Source: Verrucomicrobiota bacterium
Lineage (GTDB): Bacteria > Verrucomicrobiota > Verrucomicrobiia > Chthoniobacterales > UBA10450
Direction of reading: 5' to 3'
Assembly: GCA_003218815.1 (NCBI GenBank)
Contig: QHON01000143.1
Location: forward strand, 1 to 6,135
DNA length: 6,135 bases
Shown here: positions 1-5,238 of the stretch, piece by piece
Layout: every line of letters begins with the position of its first letter
Numbering within the stretch: position 1 is the first letter of the stretch
Translations under genes and position numbers: made by a program
The notes under the pieces: generated by a model
Told to the model about the DNA's origin: nothing
What the model saw: the letters and a program-made list of their open reading frames with translations, nothing else
Database searches by the model: none

Positions 1-2
1 TC

Positions 3-866
3 TACGGTGTGGTCGGCTTGAAAACGCATTGCAAAGCGCTCTTGATCGTCCGCCGTGACGCCGATCGTCTTCGTCATTATGTCCAATTAGGCACCGGCAA
101 TTATCATCCGCGAACCGCTCGCATTTATACCGATTTTAGTCTGTTCACCTGCGAGCCGGAGCTGACGGAAGAGGTGGCGGTGGTTTTCAACACGTTGACG
201 GGTCTGGCTGGTTATCCTGGGTTGAAAAAATTGCTAGTAGCTCCGTTCGATCTCCACAAACGGCTGATTAGCTTAATCGACCGCGAGCGCGATCACGCTT
301 TAGCCCGCAAACCCGCTCGGATCATTGCGAAACTCAATGCCCTTGTCGATCAACAGATTATTGAGAAGCTTTACGAAGCTTCCTGCGCGGATGTGACGAT
401 TGATTTGGTCGTTCGCGGCATTTGTTGTCTCCGGCCAAAGATTCCCGGCTTAAGCGAAAACATCCGCGTCTTCAGCATTGTGGGCCGCTTTCTGGAACAT
501 AGTCGAATTTTGTATTTTGAGAATGCCGGGCAGCGCGAGGTCTTTCTCTCCAGCGCCGATTGGATGCCGCGGAACTTTTTCCGGCGAGTAGAAATCGCTT
601 TTCCGGTCGAGCAACCGTCGCTGCGCGACGAAATCATCGACGAAATCTTACCGAAGTTTGTCCATGATCGGGTGAAAGCGCGCGAACTGCAGCCGGACGG
701 AAGTTATCGCCGTCTCAAACCAGAAGGGAAGGAACCCCGTGAGCAAGCCCAATTGCAATTCCGAGAGCGTTCGCGTCGCCTCGCAAAGAAAAGTCGCAAA
801 CCGAAACGCGTGGCGTCCGCGAAATTGACTCCGATTACGTCCCTGGCTGACGCGAAAAAATCATGA
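3..866 (+). CDS. ppk1: Polyphosphate kinase 1, C-terminal part (5' end outside window)
   Basis: PPK1 reversibly transfers the ATP gamma-phosphate onto polyphosphate through a phosphohistidine intermediate. The reading frame is open to the window edge (codons for YG precede the GTG at 9), so that GTG is internal and the N-terminal and head domains are missing. Counting from the GTG codon, KTHCK (residues 5-9) carries the His matching the autophosphorylated His435 of E. coli PPK. LGTGNYHPRTARIYTDF (27-43), VRGICCLRP (135-143) and GRFLEHSRI (159-167) are PPK hallmarks; H164 matches E. coli His592. The residue matching E. coli His454 is Gln (Q26). The last ~45 residues form a Lys/Arg-rich tail beyond the conserved core. 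The stop overlaps the next start codon (ATGA, 863-866), indicating translational coupling to the kinase gene. The family assignment is secure. Confidence 0.96.
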   Translation, partial: YGVVGLKTHCKALLIVRRDADRLRHYVQLGTGNYHPRTARIYTDFSLFTCEPELTEEVAVVFNTLTGLAGYPGLKKLLVAPFDLHKRLISLIDRERDHALARKPARIIAKLNALVDQQIIEKLYEASCADVTIDLVVRGICCLRPKIPGLSENIRVFSIVGRFLEHSRILYFENAGQREVFLSSADWMPRNFFRRVEIAFPVEQPSLRDEIIDEILPKFVHDRVKARELQPDGSYRRLKPEGKEPREQAQLQFRERSRRLAKKSRKPKRVASAKLTPITSLADAKKS

Positions 867-1552
867 AGAAAAAAATCCTCGTCATCGACGTTGGCGGGAC
901 ACACGTCAAACTGATGATTTCCCGCGCTGAAAAACGGAAATTCGATTCGGGTTTAACAATGACGCCGCGTGAAATGGTGACGCAAATGCAACCGCTCCTA
1001 GAGGACTGGAGCTTCGCTGCCGTATCCGTTGGTTTTCCATCCCCGGTGCGAGCTGGGCGTATCGTGAGTGATCCTAAACATCTCGGCAGGGGCTGGGTTG
1101 GATTTGATTTTGAGAAAGCTCTTGGTAAACCGGTTCGCATCATCAACGACGCCGCCATGCAGGCGCTTGGCAGTTATCACGGCCGTCGAATGCTTTTTCT
1201 CGGGCTCGGCACCGGGCTTGGGTCAGCTTTGGTTTGGAATAATTACGTTCTCCCACTCGAATTGGGGGATCTGCCTTACCGCAACGGCAATATCATTGAA
1301 GATTATCTCGGCAAACCGGGCCTGGCGCGGCTCGGCAAAAAAATTTGGCAGCGCGACGTTGATCACGCGATCGTGCAATTAAAGAAATCGCTCATCGCCG
1401 ATTATGTCGTCCTGGGCGGCGGCAACGCCAAACGCGTCGATCAACTCCCGAGAGGATTTGAACGTGGGCATAATCGCAATGCGTTTCTCGGGGGAACGCG
1501 CTTGTGGCAAATCGATCCGCGGACGCGCCGACCAAAATGGCAGATTCTTTAG
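863..1552 (+). CDS. ppgK: ROK-family kinase, probable polyphosphate glucokinase
   Basis: This is a 229-residue sugar kinase of the ROK/ASKHA fold, probably phosphorylating glucose with polyphosphate (and perhaps ATP). Visible motifs are the phosphate-1 loop DVGGTHVK (residues 9-16), GFPSPVRAGRI (57-67, typical of polyphosphate glucokinases), IIND (93-96) with the likely catalytic base D96, phosphate-2 GLGTGLGS (114-121) and the adenosine-type GGGNAK (185-190). The CxCGxxGC zinc motif of many ROK proteins is absent, as in polyphosphate glucokinases. The sugar-contacting ExGH motif reads ELGD (133-136), with Asp in place of His. The ATG lies within the ppk1 stop (ATGA overlap), with no strong ribosome site of its own, so translation is probably coupled. 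The position directly after ppk1 supports polyP as phosphoryl donor. It is slightly shorter than actinobacterial PpgK (about 265 residues). Donor specificity is inferred. Confidence 0.85.
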   Translation: MKKKILVIDVGGTHVKLMISRAEKRKFDSGLTMTPREMVTQMQPLLEDWSFAAVSVGFPSPVRAGRIVSDPKHLGRGWVGFDFEKALGKPVRIINDAAMQALGSYHGRRMLFLGLGTGLGSALVWNNYVLPLELGDLPYRNGNIIEDYLGKPGLARLGKKIWQRDVDHAIVQLKKSLIADYVVLGGGNAKRVDQLPRGFERGHNRNAFLGGTRLWQIDPRTRRPKWQIL

Positions 1553-1571
1553 AAAGGCGATAAAATTTATT

Positions 1572-2033
1572 ATGGAACTTTACTTTCTCAGACATGGCGA
1601 GGCCGACTGGCCCGACTGGAAGAAATCGGACGACGAACGTCCGCTTACCAAGCGTGGAAAAAAAGAAATGCACGAAATCGCTGCCTTCTTGGTCCGCCTT
1701 AAGGCGCGCCCGAACCTTATCTTGACCAGCCCGTTGCCACGCGCAGCGCAAACGGCAGAAATAGCCGCGGAACATCTTGAAGTGAAATGTCGCGAAGATC
1801 GACGGCTCGCGCCTGGATTTGGCCCCGCGGAGCTGGAGGAATTAATTAGAAAAAATTCCGCCGAAAGTTTGATGATCGTCGGTCACGAACCGGATTTTAC
1901 CAAGACAATCTCTGCGCTGACTGGCGCGTCGCTTAAATTGTCCAAGGCCGGCATCGCGCTGGTCGATGTCGATCTTTCTTCGCGCAAGGGCAGGCTGCTC
2001 TGGCTCTTCCCGCCAAAGGTTGCGAAGAATTAA
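1572..2033 (+). CDS. sixA: SixA-type phosphohistidine phosphatase (histidine phosphatase superfamily)
   Basis: This is a 153-residue cytosolic protein with a minimal histidine-phosphatase domain. The start LYFLRHGEAD contains the RHG motif with nucleophile H8. SPLPRAAQTA (residues 53-62) supplies the second phosphate-binding Arg (R57) in the form typical of SixA, and VGHEP (103-107) supplies the second catalytic His (H105). The absence of an insert domain fits SixA rather than phosphoglycerate mutase. The frame is open upstream to 1404, but the ATG at 1572 is chosen because RHG proteins begin a few residues before the RHG motif and because an AAAGG stretch (1553-1557) precedes it, though at a long 14-base spacing. 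It begins 19 bases after the kinase stop, so it is probably in the same operon. In E. coli, SixA removes phosphate from phosphohistidine proteins. The target here is unknown; PPK1 or a phosphotransfer protein are candidates. Confidence 0.9.
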   Translation: MELYFLRHGEADWPDWKKSDDERPLTKRGKKEMHEIAAFLVRLKARPNLILTSPLPRAAQTAEIAAEHLEVKCREDRRLAPGFGPAELEELIRKNSAESLMIVGHEPDFTKTISALTGASLKLSKAGIALVDVDLSSRKGRLLWLFPPKVAKN

Positions 2034-2098
2034 TTGCGCTCGATCTCGCGGCCGATTAGGCCCCTTGATCGGCTCATTCGCTTGCTGTCCGCGACGTT
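2034..2098. other. Short convergent intergenic region
   Basis: These 65 bases separate the 3' end of the polyP cluster from the 3' end of the minus-strand DUF6428-like gene. A 6-bp stem (2051-2056 with 2068-2073, 11-base loop) is present but no T-run follows on either strand, so I do not call a terminator. Confidence 0.5.
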
Positions 2099-2548
2099 TT
2101 ATGCGCAACAGCTCTCAGTTTTGCCGCTGAGAACGCGGTCCCGCGCTTTGCAGGTCGTCGCGGGAGGCTTCAGGAAAAACCGAATCGCTGCCTTGTCCTC
2201 GCGCCAATGGCTGATGTGATACGGCGTGGAGAAAAAATTCTCATCGCCGTACTCAATCCGGATCTCAGCCTGTTCATCGAGAAGAACCAGACGCCGCACT
2301 TTATCGTAGATGCTGAGGAACTTGTCGCTTTTCATGTAAGTATCCTCCGCGTCTTCCGGCACCCACAATTGCAGAATGGTTTCATTCCAGCGGTTGGTTT
2401 TGCCGCCGCAATCAACTGTTTCAAAAGACGCCGCTTTGATTTCCGTCAGATGGTAACCGGCGTGGATAGATTGCTCGTCGGCGTTCGCAAAGATGAGCTC
2501 TTTATCGGCCGAATTCCGCAATGCTTTGATAAATTCGTGTGTTTTCAC
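2099..2548 (-). CDS. DUF6428-like small protein of unknown function
   Basis: This is a 149-residue soluble protein without signal peptide or membrane segment. The N-terminus MKTHEFIKAL, the HAGYHLTEIK stretch (residues 29-38), VDCGG (45-49) with C47, WNETILQLW (54-62) and a TCKARD segment near the end (132-137) resemble the DUF6428 family, which I know mainly from Bacteroidota. The tail ends in a CC pair (C147, C148), so with C133 there are three cysteines within the last 17 residues, which could bind metal or metalloid. From memory, family members often sit in arsR/arsC-type arsenic operons; no such genes are visible here, so that role is only a guess. The start is GTG at 2548, with AGGA on the minus strand about eight bases upstream (2557-2560). 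The gene lies 88 bases downstream of the DoxX-like gene and may be co-transcribed with it. Confidence 0.78.
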   Translation of the reverse strand: MKTHEFIKALRNSADKELIFANADEQSIHAGYHLTEIKAASFETVDCGGKTNRWNETILQLWVPEDAEDTYMKSDKFLSIYDKVRRLVLLDEQAEIRIEYGDENFFSTPYHISHWREDKAAIRFFLKPPATTCKARDRVLSGKTESCCA

Positions 2549-2560
2549 CTGTCGTTTCCT
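2549..2560 (-). promoter_or_regulatory. Ribosome binding site for the DUF6428-like gene
   Basis: On the minus strand AGGA (2560-2557) lies about eight bases before a GTG codon (2548-2546). The family's MKTHEF-type N-terminus begins at this codon, which supports GTG as the start. Confidence 0.55.
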
Positions 2561-2636
2561 TCTCCATGTTCAACAAGCTGCCTCTGGCGATGGCTCAGCG
2601 CAACCGCCGAAGAACAGGCAAGGCTGCTTCGTTGAT

Positions 2637-3053
2637 TCAGTATTGGGCGAGCAGATAGATCGCGGCTAACGCCAGCAGAAAATAGGGAACGAGGACGGAT
2701 GCTCCAGCGTAATCCTTTGCCATGCGTTGGCCGAAGAAGAGTGCAACGATCGCGATCGCGGAGATGACCGCACCGTAGAAGGCAAGGGTGGGGTCGCGCC
2801 CAAAGATTATGACGACGCAGCCAATTGCGCTCAGCGCTCCGGCGGCAATCTCCAGGATGGTGATCGCTGTCACCATCGCAGGCACAATTCCCGCCAACGG
2901 ACTTTTGGCGAAATGTCCTTTCAACCATTCGATGTTACCGCGCCGATCGACGATTTTATCAATGCCAGACTGTAGAAAAAGGATCGCCAGGAATGCCGAA
3001 ACGGCTGTTTGCAGAAGATGGATTGCTCCTTCCGGTGTGTGCATGTTTGGCAT
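2637..3053 (-). CDS. DoxX-like integral membrane protein
   Basis: This is a 138-residue inner-membrane protein with four predicted hydrophobic helices, roughly residues 11-28, 55-72/73-85, 88-108 and 117-136. The segment following helix 1, SGIDKIVDRRGNIEWLKGHF (29-48), matches the GxDK-type loop of DoxX-like proteins, and the size is normal for that family. DoxX relatives include the small subunit of archaeal thiosulfate:quinone oxidoreductase and components of redox-stress membrane complexes, but most bacterial members have no assigned role and none can be given here. Two Met codons (3053 and 3044) could start the protein; neither has a clear ribosome binding site, and the first is chosen by default. 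It lies just downstream of a strong terminator, so it must have its own promoter, and it probably leads a two-gene unit with the DUF6428-like gene. Confidence 0.82.
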   Translation of the reverse strand: MPNMHTPEGAIHLLQTAVSAFLAILFLQSGIDKIVDRRGNIEWLKGHFAKSPLAGIVPAMVTAITILEIAAGALSAIGCVVIIFGRDPTLAFYGAVISAIAIVALFFGQRMAKDYAGASVLVPYFLLALAAIYLLAQY

Positions 3054-3102
3054 CGAACTATTGTGGGACCGGCAATTGCTGTCACGGAAAATCCTTCAGT
3101 AC

Positions 3103-3135
3103 AAAAAAACAGGGACGCGGTTATCCGCGTCCCTG
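3103..3135 (-). terminator. Rho-independent terminator of the Asp-box protein gene
   Basis: A perfect 11-bp GC-rich stem (3110-3120 paired with 3125-3135, arm CAGGGACGCGG) encloses a 4-base loop (3121-3124). On the minus strand it is followed directly by seven T residues (complement of 3109-3103). It lies 55 bases after the stop codon of the minus-strand gene ending at 3191. The opposite side has no T-run, so it acts on the minus strand only. Confidence 0.92.
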
Positions 3136-3190
3136 AAATTTCCAACCTCCGTTGCGATTATTTAATCAAAGTCAAGCTGAGTGGAGGGTC

Positions 3191-5038
3191 CTAGGGGGTC
3201 GGAGTCGGATCGCCGTACGATCCCCCAAAGATGTCCGAGTTGCCGAAGGTCGGGTCGCAAGCCTGCTGCGGTGCGGGCTTCGCCGGCACGGTCGTCCCAT
3301 TAGCGATGGCATTCTGTGCCGCTTGCCGCCAGGTATCAATGGCCAGACAGTCAGCCGCATTGCGGGTGTCGTTCCAGACCGCTGCGCCGTAGGTGTCCGT
3401 GGCAACCGCGTAGACATAGTCGCCCAGGAACTCCAGCCACAAGTTGTTCTGACTGGAGCCCCGCGGGTCGCCAGGCGGGCTCCGGTGGAGCTGCGTGAAC
3501 GCGCCGAGCGCGCCGACGCCGCTGATGTCCGCGTGCTTGACAACCCCGACGAGGTTCCGCGTGCTCGTGGTGTCGTTGAGGAACGGCGTCGTGAACGCGT
3601 TGTACACGAGGTAGGCGTCAGTCCCTTTCGGTGAGATCGCAATGGCCGAGTAGTACCCGCGATCGCCGAGTGCGAGTGTCTCCTGAGCCACTGGGTCGGT
3701 CCAGGTGTTGCCGCCGTTCGTCGAGTAGCTGGTGAAGACGTGCGGGTGGTCGACGCCGTCGCGCCCGTCAACCCAGGTGCGCACGATCTCGTCGGTCGCG
3801 CTCGCTCCCGTCGGCGCGCCGTTGGCGATGTCGATGCTCGGAGCCGAGCCAAGGTCGTCGCGCGCACCCGCGACGCCGTCCTCGACACAGCGGAAGTCGG
3901 TGCCGTCGAACTGCACCGAGAAGCACGTGTCAACCGCGAGCCCGATGTTCTGTGGCTTGGTCCAGCTTTTGCCGCCGTCGAAGGACTTGACCAGGATGTG
4001 CGAGCCTTGCCCGGGCATGCCGACTGCAAACTGGTTCGCGAGGACGTAGACGACGCCGTTGCTGTCAGTTCGCACCGTGCAACCGGAGCGGCCGAAGCCC
4101 TGCTTCATGTTGAAAGGGTTATTGCTCGCGGGCGTGACCTGGTTCACTGTCCAAGTGTCGCCTCCGTCCCTCGAGGTCGCTACTGCGAGCGGCTGCGGCG
4201 AGCCGTTCCCGTTGCTCAGGCTCCTGAACGATGCCCAGCATAGGTAGCAGTTGCCGAAGAATGGGCTACTCTCCGCGTTGTCTGCCCAGATTTGCTCCTT
4301 GTCGGAGAATGTCGTCGAGGACTGTTTGGAAACGAGCACTGGCTGCTTCCACGCAAACTTGCCGGCAGGACCGCCCGACGCCGCAATCGCCACGTTGTCG
4401 GTGCGTGAAACGTAGATCGCTTCAGCGCCCTTGAAGGTTTCGTCCTTCTTCTCGTTCAGGTTCGACGCGAGGTTCGCGTAGTAGAGCCGAGAGCCATGCG
4501 ACCAGGCGAAGTGGCCGGTCGAGTCGGGCTTGGGCCCGAAGGCGAGCCCCGGGTCGCCGTCCGAGACGAGGCCATTCTCGTAGTACCGGGGCAGCGTACC
4601 AATGGGCCCCCCGACTTGGGGTGTGCAAGGGTCATCACTGTTGCCCACGGTGCCGAGACAGTTGCGCGCGCTCAAGCCGGTGTAGGTCGGCTGCGTCCAT
4701 GTGCCACCACTGTCGAACGAAAAGTAGATGCCGGAGGTACCGACGCCGGGCGTGAAGGGGCAAGTCGTATCATTGCCCGCGTTGCAGGCTTCCAAATCAA
4801 TATTGTCATTCGCGCCCGCGACGAGGATGTTCGGATGATTGGCATCTACCGCCAGGGCGGGTTCATTTTGTTTGTTCTGTGAAAATGGTGTAGTCGGGCT
4901 ACCAACGTTGACGAGATAATCGGGGTTGAAAACCGTTGCAATCGCGCTGACCACGGCGGCTGCGATAAGCGTGCCCGCGATAGGGATGCGCAGACGTGAG
5001 ACGACACGATTTCCAGTAAACCAACGAGGAGTTTTCAT
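3191..5038 (-). CDS. Exported Asp-box (BNR/sialidase-fold) protein
   Basis: This is a 615-residue protein predicted to be secreted. The N-terminus has basic residues (K2, R5, R11, R15, R17), then a hydrophobic stretch (18-37) with a possible AIA cleavage site around residue 34. Four Asp-box repeats, SxDxGxTW or variants, mark a beta-propeller: SFDSGGTW (107-114), SRDGGDTW (289-296), SFDGGKSW (352-359) and the degenerate STNGGNTW (439-446). QNEPALAVDANHPN (57-70) is a segment often seen at the start of such propellers. There are eleven cysteines in the mature part, which fits disulfides outside the cell. I see no FRIP motif or clear sialidase catalytic set, so sialidase activity should not be assumed. 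The C-terminus is a short Pro/Thr run (PTPTP). The ATG at 5038 has no clear Shine-Dalgarno. The body of the gene is far richer in GC than its neighbours, suggesting transfer. It is monocistronic, closed by the terminator at 3103-3135. Confidence 0.87.
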   Translation of the reverse strand: MKTPRWFTGNRVVSRLRIPIAGTLIAAAVVSAIATVFNPDYLVNVGSPTTPFSQNKQNEPALAVDANHPNILVAGANDNIDLEACNAGNDTTCPFTPGVGTSGIYFSFDSGGTWTQPTYTGLSARNCLGTVGNSDDPCTPQVGGPIGTLPRYYENGLVSDGDPGLAFGPKPDSTGHFAWSHGSRLYYANLASNLNEKKDETFKGAEAIYVSRTDNVAIAASGGPAGKFAWKQPVLVSKQSSTTFSDKEQIWADNAESSPFFGNCYLCWASFRSLSNGNGSPQPLAVATSRDGGDTWTVNQVTPASNNPFNMKQGFGRSGCTVRTDSNGVVYVLANQFAVGMPGQGSHILVKSFDGGKSWTKPQNIGLAVDTCFSVQFDGTDFRCVEDGVAGARDDLGSAPSIDIANGAPTGASATDEIVRTWVDGRDGVDHPHVFTSYSTNGGNTWTDPVAQETLALGDRGYYSAIAISPKGTDAYLVYNAFTTPFLNDTTSTRNLVGVVKHADISGVGALGAFTQLHRSPPGDPRGSSQNNLWLEFLGDYVYAVATDTYGAAVWNDTRNAADCLAIDTWRQAAQNAIANGTTVPAKPAPQQACDPTFGNSDIFGGSYGDPTPTP

Positions 5039-5238
5039 ATATTTTTTGAGCTGTTGAAGGCCGTGATCTTCAGTGGAGATGAACCAAGTGTCAATGTCTA
5101 TTTCGGATAGAAATTGGCGTGTTTTGCATTCGTGCCGGACATGGCGCAGGCAAGCCGAGCACCAGATTATTGAGGACCAAACCGATCAATGGTCATTCCT
5201 CGTCAAAATCCGCGGATGAAAACCCCTATGACCGTTTC
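5039..5238. other. Intergenic region between symporter remnant and Asp-box gene
   Basis: About 200 bases without a credible gene; the longest Met-initiated reading frame I noticed is about 20 codons. It holds the possible TTGACA promoter element and an imperfect inverted repeat (about 5172-5201) without a T-run. Confidence 0.5.
5066..5094 (-). promoter_or_regulatory. Possible promoter for the Asp-box protein gene
   Basis: A perfect -35 hexamer TTGACA lies on the minus strand (5094-5089), about 50 bases before the ATG at 5038. At 17-base spacing the -10 position reads GAAGAT (5071-5066), only three of six matches to TATAAT. The placement is sensible but the -10 box is weak. Confidence 0.25.

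Noticed and set aside
2051..2073. Stem-loop between the convergent genes as a terminator
   Set aside because: Only six base pairs with an 11-base loop and no T-run on either strand.
2207..2635. Plus-strand open frame of 142 codons antisense to the DUF6428-like gene
   Set aside because: The minus strand has a family-like protein and a ribosome site here; the plus-strand product resembles nothing known.
2545..2928. Minus-strand open frame of 127 codons overlapping the DoxX-like gene
   Set aside because: It is a frame-shifted reading of the membrane protein gene, with a low-complexity Arg/His/Cys-rich product.
3054..3102. Promoter for the DoxX-like gene (GTGACA with CAATAG at 16-base spacing)
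   Set aside because: The -10 match is poor and would lie only about five bases from the start codon, leaving no room for a leader.
3172..4029. Long minus-strand open frame (285 codons) overlapping the Asp-box gene
   Set aside because: It is Ser/Arg/Thr-rich, has no recognisable motif and lies in another frame of a GC-rich gene; it is a shadow of the real coding frame.
3740..4243. Plus-strand open frame of 167 codons antisense to the Asp-box gene
   Set aside because: An Arg/Val/Ala-rich translation without domain signs, explained by the GC bias of the opposite strand.
5172..5201. Imperfect inverted repeat downstream of the symporter remnant as a terminator
   Set aside because: The stem is interrupted by an asymmetric four-base bulge and no T-run follows.
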